Assembly: GCA_958446785.1 (NCBI GenBank)
Contig: CAUCXP010000057.1
Span: 1-8,001, forward strand
Source: an uncultured Collinsella sp.
Lineage (GTDB): Bacteria; Actinomycetota; Coriobacteriia; Coriobacteriales; Coriobacteriaceae
Direction of reading: 5' to 3'
Length of the DNA: 8,001 bases
Below the pieces are notes generated by a model. It made no database searches. It saw only the letters and a program-made list of their open reading frames with translations, and had not been told where the DNA came from. Shown one piece after another: positions 1 through 6,525 of the stretch (its first letter is position 1; each line of letters starts with the position of its first letter). A program made the translations under genes and the position numbers.

Positions 1-1272
1 CAGGTCAAGGTAGTACTTGTACTGCTCGGGATTCATGCCCAGGTCCTTGATGCGGGCCTCGAGCAGATCCAGGCGCTCCTCGCGCTGGGAGCCGCCGATA
101 ATCTCGCCGATACCGGGAACCAGGCAGTCGGCGGCGGCGACGGTCTTGCCGTCCTCGTTCATGCGCATGTAGAACGCCTTGATCTCAGCCGGGTAGTCGG
201 TCACGAAGGTCGGGCGCTTAAAGTGCTCCTCGGTCAGGAAGCGCTCGTGCTCGGTCTGCAGGTCGATGCCCCAGCTGACGGGGTAATCAAACTGGTGGCC
301 AGCAGCGACTGCCTGCTCCAGGATCTCGACGGCCTCGGTGTAGGTAACGCGGGCAAAGTCGGAGTTTGCCACGTGGTCCAGGCGCTCGATCAAGCCCTTG
401 TCCACAAACTTGTTGAGCATGTTGAGCTCGTCGGGGCAGGTGGCCATAACGTCCTTAAGGACGTACTTGAGCATGGCCTCGGCGTTATCCATGTAGTCGT
501 TAAGGTCGGCAAAGGCCATCTCGGGCTCGATCATCCAAAACTCGGCGGCGTGGCGCGTGGTGTTGGAGTTTTCGGCGCGGAAGGTGGGGCCAAAGGTGTA
601 CACGTCGCCAAAGGCCATGGCAAAGTTCTCGGCATTGAGCTGGCCGGATACGGTAAGGCTCGCGTGCTTTCCAAAGAAGTCCTGGCTCCAGTCAACCTCG
701 CCGGACTCGGTGAGGGGCGGATTTTTGGGGTCGAGCGTGGTCACGCGGAACATCTCGCCGGCGCCCTCGCAGTCACTCGTGGTGATGATGGGGGTGTTGA
801 CGTAGACAAAGCCCTGCTCCTGGAAGAAGCGGTGGATGGCGGCAGCCGCGACAGAACGGATGCGGAACACGGCGCGGAACAGGTTGGTGCGCGGGCGCAG
901 GTGCTGCTGGGTGCGCAGGAACTCGACGGTTGCGCGCTTCTTCTGCAGCGGGTAATCCGGGGCGCTGACGCCCTCGACCTCGATGGAGGTGGCAGAAAGC
1001 TCGAAGGGCTGGGGCGCATCGGGGGTCAGCTTGACGGTGCCGGTGCAAATGAGTGCGGCCGAGACGTTTTGATGGGCGATCTCGTCGTAGTTGTCGAGTG
1101 CCTCGCGGTTCATGACGACCTGCAGGTCGCGGAAGCAGCTGCCGTCGTTGAGCGTAACGAAGCCAAAGTTCTTCATGTCGCGGACGGACTTGATCCAGCC
1201 GGCAACGGTGACGGTCTGGCCACCGAGCGACTCGGCATCGGCATAGAGCTGCGCGATTTTGGTGCGGTTCAC
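1..1272 (-). CDS. asnS: Asparaginyl-tRNA synthetase, C-terminus cut by window edge
   Basis: Charges tRNA-Asn with asparagine using ATP, in the cytoplasm. The reading frame is open from the GTG at 1272 to base 1, giving 424 residues; the family is about 460-470, so roughly 40 residues are missing off the left edge. Residues 1-105 form the OB-fold anticodon-binding domain ([19 protein letters not shown]). The class II catalytic core follows: [12 protein letters not shown] (166-177), typical of AsnRS rather than AspRS, the [18 protein letters not shown] stretch (195-212), motif 2 [11 protein letters not shown] (231-241) and [10 protein letters not shown] (393-402). The motif 3 arginine region lies beyond the edge. 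The start was chosen because GGGAGGA sits just upstream; an in-frame ATG at 1284 lies over that site and has no ribosome binding site of its own. The gene has its own promoter-like sequence. Identification is from recognised family motifs and is very secure; only the exact start is open. Confidence 0.96.
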   Translation of the reverse strand, partial: MNRTKIAQLYADAESLGGQTVTVAGWIKSVRDMKNFGFVTLNDGSCFRDLQVVMNREALDNYDEIAHQNVSAALICTGTVKLTPDAPQPFELSATSIEVEGVSAPDYPLQKKRATVEFLRTQQHLRPRTNLFRAVFRIRSVAAAAIHRFFQEQGFVYVNTPIITTSDCEGAGEMFRVTTLDPKNPPLTESGEVDWSQDFFGKHASLTVSGQLNAENFAMAFGDVYTFGPTFRAENSNTTRHAAEFWMIEPEMAFADLNDYMDNAEAMLKYVLKDVMATCPDELNMLNKFVDKGLIERLDHVANSDFARVTYTEAVEILEQAVAAGHQFDYPVSWGIDLQTEHERFLTEEHFKRPTFVTDYPAEIKAFYMRMNEDGKTVAAADCLVPGIGEIIGGSQREERLDLLEARIKDLGMNPEQYKYYLDL

Positions 1273-1275
1273 GTA

Positions 1276-1282
1276 TCCTCCC
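1276..1282 (-). promoter_or_regulatory. Ribosome binding site that decides the asnS start
   Basis: On the minus strand this reads GGGAGGA, with four bases between GGAGG and the GTG at 1272. It overlaps codons 1-3 of the alternative in-frame ATG at 1284, which is why the GTG is preferred. The spacing is a little short but workable. Confidence 0.65.
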
Positions 1283-1318
1283 ATAACGGTTGTACGGATT
1301 ATTTCCAAACAGTTAACC

Positions 1319-1347
1319 ATTCTAACCCGCGAGTGGGGGCGTAGCAA
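1319..1347 (-). promoter_or_regulatory. Predicted sigma-A promoter of asnS
   Basis: On the minus strand, TTGCTA (1347-1342, 4 of 6 to consensus) is followed by a 17-bp spacer and TAGAAT (1324-1319, 5 of 6). Transcription would start near 1312, giving a leader of about 40 bases. The presence of this promoter suggests asnS is not solely dependent on readthrough from the acyltransferase gene upstream. Confidence 0.55.
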
Positions 1348-1362
1348 AACGTCAGGCGTGAT

Positions 1363-1388
1363 GTATGGGCGTGACGTGGGCGCCATAC
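1363..1388 (-). other. Weak hairpin after the acyltransferase gene
   Basis: GTATGG (1363-1368) pairs with CCATAC (1383-1388), extendable to about 8 bp with a bulged base. It lies 21 bases past the acyltransferase stop codon. No T-run follows on the minus strand, so it is not a canonical intrinsic terminator. It may help 3'-end formation or be chance. Confidence 0.25.
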
Positions 1389-1408
1389 AGGTTCCTGCTT
1401 TACGTTGT

Positions 1409-3343
1409 CTAGTGTCCGCAGATGGCTTGGCGGATGAGGGCTGCGTAGGTGTCGATTCCCGCCTGGGTGAGGTGTGTGCCGTCGTCGACAAGGTATTCGC
1501 TGTGGCCCTCTGAGGCGCCGTTCCAGTCGATGACGCCGGCGTTGTCGTTTTGGGCGCAGACGTTACGAATCGTCTGGTTATTGCGGTCCTGTAGCTCGAG
1601 CGGTACGCGCACGGTCACAAAGTAGATGGGCTTGCCGCCCACGGCATTAATCACGTCCTGCACCTGCTGGGGGTCGCGGATGAGGCCGTTGGTGCCAAGC
1701 GCGCAGATGACCACGCTTGGATCGTAGTTGGCACTGTCCTGTGCATAGACATCCTGGAAGGTGTAGAACTGGCGGCTCACCACGCCGTCGATGTACGCGT
1801 TGGGAAGCGCCGCCTGAATACCGGACTGTGCGCCCGCAGTGACCGAGTCGCCAATCATGAGCACGTGGGCATCGCAGGTCCCGGTCGCCTCGTCGTAGGT
1901 AAAGCTCTTCCAGTCAAGGTTCTTCGGGACCTTTTCGGCGATAGGTCCTTCTTTGGGTTTTTGCTTGGTTGCGTCATCGGATGCGGTGTCGCTGGGCTGG
2001 GAATCTTTGCCGGATGCAGGCTCGGCGCCCTTGTCGTTGGCTCCGTTGTCCTGGGACGAGGTCGCGTTCTGGGCAAGCTCGGGACGGAGCTGCTCGGCGC
2101 GGGCGGTGGCGATGCCTGCCCAGTCAAGCGGCGCGAAGGCAAGTGCGGCGACGCATGCGGCGCCAAGCGCGGGGAGCACCATGGCGGGCGCGAGGACGTG
2201 CTTTCCTGCCGTGCTGTCCTGTTGGGCCGGCTTGTGGGACCAAGGGCGTTCGACGAGGCGATAGAAAACCTCGGCTACCGCAAGAATCAGTACAAGCTGT
2301 AATACCTGCTCCCACCAGGCGATGCGGGTAGTGCGGGTTGCGGGGTTCATAAGAAACAGTAGGGGATAGTGCACCAGATAAACCGAGAACGAGCGCTGAC
2401 CCAGCCAGACGAGCGGCTTGACCGACAACAGGCGACGCACGATGCACTCCGTATTCTGCACGCAGATGATGAGGAGTCCGGTGACGAGGGCAAGCAGCAA
2501 AAAGCCGCCGCGGTAGAGCCAGGCGCTCTCTCCGGTCAGCATGGGTGCGCCGGCTATAACGGCAACGAGCCACGCGATAGAAATCGCGTTGACCTTTGAG
2601 ATGCCCTTGTTGGCGCCGGGGGTATGGATGTCACCGCTCAGCATCTCGCGCAGACGCGGCGCGGCGATGGCGGCTAAGGCTCCGCATAGAAGCTCGGCGG
2701 CACGGGCGTCGGTTCCGTAGTAGACGCGCGATGTGTCGGCGGTGGGATTAAACATGAGGACCATGGCTGCCGTCGATACAAGCGCGAATGCGATTGTGAT
2801 GCCGATGGCGGTGTTGCGCGACCTGGTTTTGCCGCACAGTGCCATAAGGATGACCGGCCATACCAGATAGAACTGCATAGTGACAGCGCAGAACCACAGG
2901 TGCGTGAGCGGCGAGGGGAGCCCCGCGGCGGCGAAATACGAGACGTTGCGGAAGATGTAGAACCAGTTGCTCAAAAAGAGTGCCGATGGCAGGGCGTCCT
3001 GCTGCACCTTAGGGAGTAGGCTCGGGGCCGCGATGTAGGTGGCGACGGCGGTAAGCGCGATGGTCACGACGATCGGCGGCATCATGCGCGCAATGCGGCG
3101 GCAGATATAGCGCGGGTACGAGAATCCGTCGCGTGCCATGGCTCGCATAATGCTTTTGGTGGCGAGATAGCCACTCAGCGTAAAGAAGAGTGTAACGCCC
3201 AAAAAACCGCCGGTCAGACGGCTGGGGCGAAGGTGATATAGGACGACGCCGGCGATGGCGAGGGCGCGGAGCCCGTCGAGCGCGACGATGCGTTGGTTGC
3301 GTTGAGGCGCGGCATGTGCGGCGCCCGTGGGTGTGTTTTGCAT
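1409..3343 (-). CDS. OafA/OatA-like membrane acyltransferase with C-terminal SGNH domain
   Basis: A 644-residue integral membrane protein predicted to move acyl (often acetyl) groups across the membrane and place them on a cell-surface glycan. Residues 18-365 are an acyltransferase-3 (AT3) domain with about ten hydrophobic segments. It opens with [17 protein letters not shown], which carries the family R-x10-H signature (R26, H37), followed by [16 protein letters not shown] (45-60). One more hydrophobic segment (about 385-405) leads to a low-complexity, charged linker (416-472). The C-terminal extracytoplasmic SGNH-like domain (about 487-644) has GDS (Ser500), a block III-type GTN (Asn552) and DGTH (Asp621, His624), so the catalytic triad looks intact. 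The layout resembles OatA peptidoglycan O-acetyltransferases and OafA/YrhL proteins; the true acceptor (peptidoglycan, teichoic acid or other polysaccharide) cannot be told from sequence. The start is supported by GGAGGAA five bases upstream of the ATG. No glycan-synthesis genes are adjacent. Confidence 0.9.
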   Translation of the reverse strand: MQNTPTGAAHAAPQRNQRIVALDGLRALAIAGVVLYHLRPSRLTGGFLGVTLFFTLSGYLATKSIMRAMARDGFSYPRYICRRIARMMPPIVVTIALTAVATYIAAPSLLPKVQQDALPSALFLSNWFYIFRNVSYFAAAGLPSPLTHLWFCAVTMQFYLVWPVILMALCGKTRSRNTAIGITIAFALVSTAAMVLMFNPTADTSRVYYGTDARAAELLCGALAAIAAPRLREMLSGDIHTPGANKGISKVNAISIAWLVAVIAGAPMLTGESAWLYRGGFLLLALVTGLLIICVQNTECIVRRLLSVKPLVWLGQRSFSVYLVHYPLLFLMNPATRTTRIAWWEQVLQLVLILAVAEVFYRLVERPWSHKPAQQDSTAGKHVLAPAMVLPALGAACVAALAFAPLDWAGIATARAEQLRPELAQNATSSQDNGANDKGAEPASGKDSQPSDTASDDATKQKPKEGPIAEKVPKNLDWKSFTYDEATGTCDAHVLMIGDSVTAGAQSGIQAALPNAYIDGVVSRQFYTFQDVYAQDSANYDPSVVICALGTNGLIRDPQQVQDVINAVGGKPIYFVTVRVPLELQDRNNQTIRNVCAQNDNAGVIDWNGASEGHSEYLVDDGTHLTQAGIDTYAALIRQAICGH

Positions 3344-3475
3344 CGATCTTCCTCCAATGTCGACCTAGCAGTCTAGCGCTCTGCGCGGACAAAGGAAGGG
3401 GGTTCGTGCGGTTGAACAACATGCCGCGGGACGATGCTTCGCTACGCAAAAGCCGCACCTGCGTTGATGCTCAGC

Positions 3476-3513
3476 TGCCTATATAGAAACGTTTCAGAAC
3501 CTCTACATAGGCA
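3476..3513 (-). repeat. Inverted repeat between crr and the acyltransferase gene
   Basis: Arms TGCCTATATAGA (3476-3487) and TCTACATAGGCA (3502-3513) match at 11 of 12 positions around a 14-base centre. In a minus-strand transcript the one mismatch becomes a G-U pair, so the RNA stem is continuous; on the plus strand it is an A-C mismatch. The repeat lies 64 bases past the crr stop and 132 bases before the acyltransferase start. There is no U-run after the second arm, so it is not a textbook terminator. It could be a crr 3'-end structure, or a DNA operator upstream of the acyltransferase gene, for which I find no clear promoter. Confidence 0.6.
3486..3495. promoter_or_regulatory. LacI/CcpA/Cra-like operator candidate, copy 1
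   Basis: GAAACGTTTC is a perfect 10-bp palindrome with a central CG, the hallmark of LacI-family operators. With flanks it reads AGAAACGTTTCA, one base from the classic Cra/FruR half-site dyad TGAAACGTTTCA. It sits inside the larger 3476-3513 inverted repeat, upstream of the acyltransferase gene. A second exact copy lies in the crr leader. Which regulator binds is unknown. Confidence 0.45.
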
Positions 3514-3577
3514 AAAACAACAACACAGATGCGGCAAAGATGCACAGGCGGTTGACCCGTTATGTGACGGCAGTCTG

Positions 3578-4141
3578 CTACTTGGTCTTGGCCACCAGCA
3601 GCGGATCGCCAAGCTTGACGAGCGGGTTGCCGCCGATAAGCGTTCCGGACTCGCCGACATGGTCGATGCTCTTGAGGCGATCGAGCTCAGAGACGATGAC
3701 GGTCACGATGTCCTCGTGACCAGCGGCCTTGATGGCGTCGCGGTCGAAGCTGATGAGCGGCTGGCCTGCCTTGACCGTGTCACCCATCTCGACAAAGCGG
3801 GCAAAACCCTTGCCGTTCATTTCCACGGTGCCCAGGCCGACATGGATGAACACGCGAAGACCGTCCTCGGTGATCATGCCGATGGAGTGGTTGGTGACGG
3901 TGGTGGCGCCGATACGGCCGTTGGCGGGGGCGTAAATGGTGCCGGTAATGGGCTCGATGCCGTAGCCCTGGCCGAGCATGCCCGAGGCGATGGTCTCGTC
4001 GGGAACCTCACTCAGATTGACGAGCACGCCGTTGACGGGAGCGTAGATGACGCCTTCGCGGGTGGCGAAGCTTGCTGCGGGCGGAACGGACGCCTCGCCC
4101 GACGAAGTGAACGTGGACTTGAGCGAATCGAGCAGACCCAT
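3578..4141 (-). CDS. crr: PTS glucose-type EIIA protein (stand-alone IIA-Glc, Crr-like)
   Basis: A 187-residue soluble phosphocarrier that takes phosphate from HPr and passes it to EIIB of a glucose-family PTS permease; in some bacteria the protein also regulates other transporters. The N-terminus MGLLDSLKST resembles the amphipathic membrane-docking helix of E. coli Crr (MGLFDKLKSLV). The beta-barrel domain covers about residues 25-180: IYAPVNGVLVNLSEVPD (32-48), GYGIEPITGTIYAPANG (59-75), the auxiliary His85 in TNHSIGM, and the phosphorylated His100 in FIHVGLGTVEMNGKGF. The two histidines are 15 apart, as in E. coli (75 and 90). Length is normal for a free-standing IIA. The start at 4141 is favoured over the in-frame ATG at 4219 because GGAGG stands five bases upstream and the protein then begins at the conserved helix. 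No EIIB or EIIC gene is nearby, so it presumably serves permeases encoded elsewhere. Its leader carries an operator-like palindrome. Confidence 0.93.
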   Translation of the reverse strand: MGLLDSLKSTFTSSGEASVPPAASFATREGVIYAPVNGVLVNLSEVPDETIASGMLGQGYGIEPITGTIYAPANGRIGATTVTNHSIGMITEDGLRVFIHVGLGTVEMNGKGFARFVEMGDTVKAGQPLISFDRDAIKAAGHEDIVTVIVSELDRLKSIDHVGESGTLIGGNPLVKLGDPLLVAKTK

Positions 4142-4146
4142 AGATG

Positions 4147-4151
4147 CCTCC
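4147..4151 (-). promoter_or_regulatory. Ribosome binding site that decides the crr start
   Basis: GGAGG on the minus strand, five bases before the ATG at 4141. It rules in the shorter, Crr-like N-terminus over the ATG at 4219, whose 26 extra residues have no family counterpart. Confidence 0.75.
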
Positions 4152-4191
4152 AACGTATCAGGCGCGCATGTTGCACGCGTGTGGTTTGCCG

Positions 4192-4201
4192 GAAACGTTT
4201 C
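4192..4201. promoter_or_regulatory. LacI/CcpA/Cra-like operator candidate, copy 2
   Basis: A second exact GAAACGTTTC palindrome, about 50 bp before the crr start codon and about 60-70 bp downstream of its predicted transcription start. It lies within a wider dyad, GGAAAC (4191-4196) to GTTTCC (4208-4213). A LacI-family repressor bound here could block elongation. The position next to a sugar-PTS gene fits carbon-catabolite control, but this is inference. Confidence 0.45.
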
Positions 4202-4266
4202 GTACGTGTTTCCCAGCACGGTCAGCGCTCCTATTTTACGCTGCTTAACGATGGTCCTGAGCTGGG

Positions 4267-4294
4267 ATTATGTGATATATCAGTTGATGGCCAA
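4267..4294 (-). promoter_or_regulatory. Predicted sigma-A promoter of crr
   Basis: On the minus strand, TTGGCC (4294-4289, 4 of 6) is followed by a 16-bp spacer and CATAAT (4272-4267, 5 of 6). Transcription would begin near 4260, giving a leader of about 119 bases. The spacer contains a perfect palindrome, TGATATATCA (4273-4282), a possible repressor site. Confidence 0.5.
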
Positions 4295-4374
4295 CTTATT
4301 GCGGGGGTGTTTCTGCGCCGCGGGCTCAAGTGGGGTACGCTAAGGTGCGAAAAACGAGTGCGCACGAATCGCAC

Positions 4375-4380
4375 GGAGGG
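4375..4380 (+). promoter_or_regulatory. Ribosome binding site of the alpha/beta hydrolase gene
   Basis: GGAGGG, seven bases before the ATG at 4388. It fixes the start of the hydrolase even though the same frame stays open upstream to 3434 on the strand opposite crr. Confidence 0.8.
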
Positions 4381-4387
4381 AGCACCT

Positions 4388-5287
4388 ATGATTATTGAGA
4401 ACCATGCGCTGTGGGGCGAGGAGCCGACCGAGGATTATCCGGCGACGTTTACGTATCTGGGTGCCGAGCCGCTGCCCGACAAGCCCAATGACCGCCGCCC
4501 CGCGGTGATCATCTGCGGCGGAGGTGGGTTTACGCATATCGCTCCGCACGAGCAGGACCCGGTGGCGTTTGCATTTTTGGACCGCGGCTACCAGGCCTTT
4601 GTGCTCAACTATGTGACGAGCGCCACGGGCGACGTGAGCTTTCCGCACCCGCAGGCGGACCTCGCCAAGATGGTCGCTACCGTGCGCGCCAACGCCGACG
4701 AGTGGCATGTCGATCCCAAGCGCGTGTGCATCGTGGGTTTCTCGGCGGGCGGCATGATTTGCGCCTCGTTGGCAACGCAGTGGAAGACCGGACCCTTCGC
4801 GGGCCTTGCCGGGGCTCGTCCGGAGGATATTCGTCCCGACGCCGTGGTACTGGGCTATCCGTTGCTTGACCTTGCCTATGTGCGCGATATGCAGACGCGC
4901 GACCCGCGCATCGACCTGCGCGTGCCCAAGACGGGTGGCAAGACGGGGCGCGATTTGCTCAACGACTATCTGTCGATGGTGACGGGCGGCGAGGCGACCG
5001 ATGAGCACCTGACCGACATTTGCCCTACCACGCACGTTTCGCGCCAGATGCCTCCGACCTTTGTGTGGGGCGTTTCGGACGACAAGACGGCGCCGGTCGC
5101 GCAGGTCTACCCGTTTGCGCAGCGCATGGCCGAGGAGGGCGTTGCATGCGAGATGCACGTCTTTGACCAGGGTGGCCACGGCCTTTCGCTCGGCAACGCT
5201 AATACCGCGGTCGACAACGAGGACAAGCAGGTTTCCGTCCGTCCCTGGATCCGCCTGGCCTTCCGCTTTCTGGAGCGCCATCTGTAA
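4388..5287 (+). CDS. Alpha/beta hydrolase, acetyl-esterase type
   Basis: A 299-residue cytoplasmic serine hydrolase with no signal peptide or membrane segment. The fold markers appear in order: the oxyanion-hole loop VIICGGGGFTH (40-50, an HGGG-like motif), the nucleophile elbow GFSAGG with Ser119 (117-122), the acid region WGVSDDKTAP (227-236, probably Asp231) and GGHGL with His264. This arrangement fits the BD-FAE / acetyl-xylan-esterase-like and Abhydrolase_3 group, which cleaves acetyl, feruloyl or other short acyl esters, often from carbohydrates. The substrate cannot be set from sequence. The start at 4388 is backed by GGAGGG seven bases upstream and by the absence of family sequence in the upstream extension of the frame. 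It is divergent from crr across 246 bp and convergent with the GntR gene, so it is likely monocistronic. I found no convincing promoter. The neighbouring acyltransferase adds acyl groups to glycans, but nothing in the sequence ties the two genes together. Confidence 0.88.
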   Translation: MIIENHALWGEEPTEDYPATFTYLGAEPLPDKPNDRRPAVIICGGGGFTHIAPHEQDPVAFAFLDRGYQAFVLNYVTSATGDVSFPHPQADLAKMVATVRANADEWHVDPKRVCIVGFSAGGMICASLATQWKTGPFAGLAGARPEDIRPDAVVLGYPLLDLAYVRDMQTRDPRIDLRVPKTGGKTGRDLLNDYLSMVTGGEATDEHLTDICPTTHVSRQMPPTFVWGVSDDKTAPVAQVYPFAQRMAEEGVACEMHVFDQGGHGLSLGNANTAVDNEDKQVSVRPWIRLAFRFLERHL

Positions 5288-5311
5288 GAGGACGGACATC
5301 CCCTCAATAAC

Positions 5312-5374
5312 TTGCGGTGAAATAGTTCCTATTTAAGCCCTCAACCAGTCCAAGCAGGAACTATTCCACCGCAA
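5312..5374. repeat. 63-bp inverted repeat downstream of the hydrolase
   Basis: Arms TTGCGGTGAAATAGTTCCT (5312-5330) and AGGAACTATTCCACCGCAA (5356-5374) match at 18 of 19 positions around a 25-base centre. The single mismatch is a G-U pair on the minus-strand RNA and A-C on the plus strand. It begins 24 bases after the hydrolase stop codon. It may act as a transcript-end structure between the convergent genes, but no clean U-run follows either arm. Its near-perfect long arms also fit a dispersed palindromic repeat or a small mobile-repeat remnant. I do not recognise the family. Confidence 0.75.
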
Positions 5375-5396
5375 CTTTGTCTTTGATGCCCCGCCC

Positions 5397-5628
5397 GGAA
5401 ACCGCATCCCGGTTTGGGCGCGGATTCCGGGATGCAGTTTCCCGTAGGGCCTCGACTGGGAAAGCGCGTCCCGTTTCGAGCGGGGATTCCGGGATGCATT
5501 TTCCGCAAGAGGCCTGTTTGGGAAACCATATCCCGTTTTGAGCCAGAATTCTGGGACGCAGTTTCCCCGAGAGGCCTCATCGGGAAACGATATCCCGGAA
5601 TTCGCCCGGATGGTGGGATGCGCTTTCC
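5397..5628. repeat. Array of eight alternating 15-bp elements at exact 31-bp spacing
   Basis: The element is GGAAA-N5-TCCCG. Forward copies start at 5397, 5459, 5521 and 5583; reverse copies (C/T-GGGA-N5-TTTCC) start at 5428, 5490, 5552 and 5614. Every start-to-start step is 31 bp, so the whole repeats every 62 bp as four dyad units. Unit 1 is a 16-bp inverted repeat (5397-5412 with 5427-5442, 15 of 16 matching); the others are more diverged. Gaps are always 16 bp. Gaps between units share a GGCCT core, and the first three gaps inside units end in ATTC. The period is not a multiple of three, so the array does not encode a repeated peptide in one frame. It lies between convergent genes, like REP/BIME elements in enteric bacteria, but I do not recognise this family. 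Confidence 0.9.
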
Positions 5629-5727
5629 AGAAGGGCGTCGCTGATCCCTCGGGGACGGAGGAAAGCGGATCATTTTGGGCGGTGCTGGCGTCAAGGTTTA
5701 AGACCGACGTCGTCCCTTGTTGCTTTC

Positions 5728-6378
5728 CTACCAGACGGTGAACTGGGCGTTTTCTGTGTTCCAATGGACATCGCGAACGTAGTCGCGCACGCCCGTCGCA
5801 TCTCGTGCTTCGAACAACTCAAGAATATGAGCATGTTCGTTGTTGGCTTTATTGAGCAGTTTGCAAGCCGTCTCTTGGTCGACAGTCTCGTAATCGCGCT
5901 TGATAAAGCAACGCTCGAGCTGCGAGATCATATCGCGCAGACGGTCGTTGCCGCAGCGGTTGAAGTACGTAAGGTGAAAGTCTCGCTGAATATCGTCGTA
6001 CTTACGGATGAGACCGCCTTGGATCGCGAGGTCCATGGAGCCGACGAGAAATTTGAGCTGCGTAATGTCATCGTCGGTTAGGTTCGGACAGGCGAGATAT
6101 GCGGCCTGCCCGTCGAGCGGCCCCATAATCTCAAAGACTTCAACGGCGTTTTGCTGATCGAACCCACGGACGCGGAATCCGCGGCGGGGGAGATTGTCCA
6201 GGTAGCCGTCGCTTGCCAGCTGGATGAGCGCCTCGCGGACCGGCGTGCGCGACACGCCCATGGCGTCGCAGATCGCCTGCTCGCTCAGCCGGTCGCCGGC
6301 GGACAACTCGCCGGCGTCAATACGGCTCGAAATATAGTCGTATACGTGGTCCTTCAGGGGCCTTCTGAGCGTTTCCAT
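5728..6378 (-). CDS. GntR-family transcriptional regulator, FCD type
   Basis: A 216-residue DNA-binding regulator. Residues 5-72 form the GntR winged helix: LKDHVYDYISSRIDAGEL, then LSEQAICDAMGVSRTPVREAL with the recognition helix about 41-51, and the wing GYLDNLPRRGFRV (58-70). Residues 78-206 are the all-helical FCD ligand-binding domain. The FCD histidines that normally hold a metal appear at His135 (DFH), His182 (EHAHI) and His205 (DVHWN). The usual Asp or Asn four residues before the first histidine is Gln131 here, so the metal site may be altered. Length is typical. The ribosome binding site is modest (AAGGAA about nine bases before the ATG). It is divergent from the dimethylargininase-like gene, with a GTATAC-type dyad between them, so it most likely controls that gene and the antiporter, and perhaps itself. 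The effector is unknown; an arginine-related compound is an inference from the neighbours. Confidence 0.93.
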   Translation of the reverse strand: METLRRPLKDHVYDYISSRIDAGELSAGDRLSEQAICDAMGVSRTPVREALIQLASDGYLDNLPRRGFRVRGFDQQNAVEVFEIMGPLDGQAAYLACPNLTDDDITQLKFLVGSMDLAIQGGLIRKYDDIQRDFHLTYFNRCGNDRLRDMISQLERCFIKRDYETVDQETACKLLNKANNEHAHILELFEARDATGVRDYVRDVHWNTENAQFTVW

Positions 6379-6443
6379 GAGCTTATGTTCCTTAACGGTA
6401 TATTTCTAAAATTAAATACGTTTCGCTTGAATAGCTCAGTCGA

Positions 6444-6473
6444 ATTATAGAACGACCAGCTAAATCGTGCTAC
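6444..6473 (-). promoter_or_regulatory. Predicted promoter of the GntR gene
   Basis: A perfect TATAAT (6449-6444 on the minus strand) lies in the AT-rich intergenic region. The -35 is poor: GTAGCA (6473-6468) at 18-bp spacing, 3 of 6. Transcription would start near 6437, with a leader of about 59 bases. The -10 is the main support. Confidence 0.4.
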
Positions 6474-6525
6474 TTTGCGCCGATAAGCAGGAATACGCTT
6501 ACCGAGGAATATCTACCGTTCGGGA

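Noticed and set aside
223..1344. Long plus-strand open frame opposite asnS
   Set aside because: It is antisense to a well-supported synthetase gene, and GC-rich codon use leaves such frames open. The translation has no recognisable domain.
4142..4219. Longer crr start at 4219
   Set aside because: The extra 26 residues have no counterpart in IIA-Glc proteins and the internal ATG has the ribosome binding site.
3434..4387. Upstream extension of the hydrolase frame
   Set aside because: It runs antisense through crr, has no family similarity, and the real start at 4388 has a good ribosome binding site.
4340..5299. Minus-strand 319-residue frame opposite the hydrolase
   Set aside because: It mirrors the hydrolase codons, lacks a ribosome binding site and shows no domain; the hydrolase motifs are all on the plus strand.
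5397..5628. CRISPR array
   Set aside because: Elements alternate in orientation, are only 15 bp and diverged, gaps are similar to each other rather than unique, and no cas genes are present.
5397..5628. Integron attC sites
   Set aside because: The arms GGAAAC and GTTTCC do not carry the attC core sites (RYYYAAC / GTTRRRY), the units enclose no gene cassettes, and no integrase is seen.
5642..5676. TGATCC/GGATCA hairpin followed by TTTT as hydrolase terminator
   Set aside because: Only a 6-bp stem around a 19-base loop, more than 350 bp after the stop codon; too weak to call.
5333..5764. Frames across the repeat array with repeated peptide-like stretches
   Set aside because: The 62-bp period is not a multiple of three, so each unit is read in a different frame; the minus-strand frame also overlaps the end of the GntR gene.
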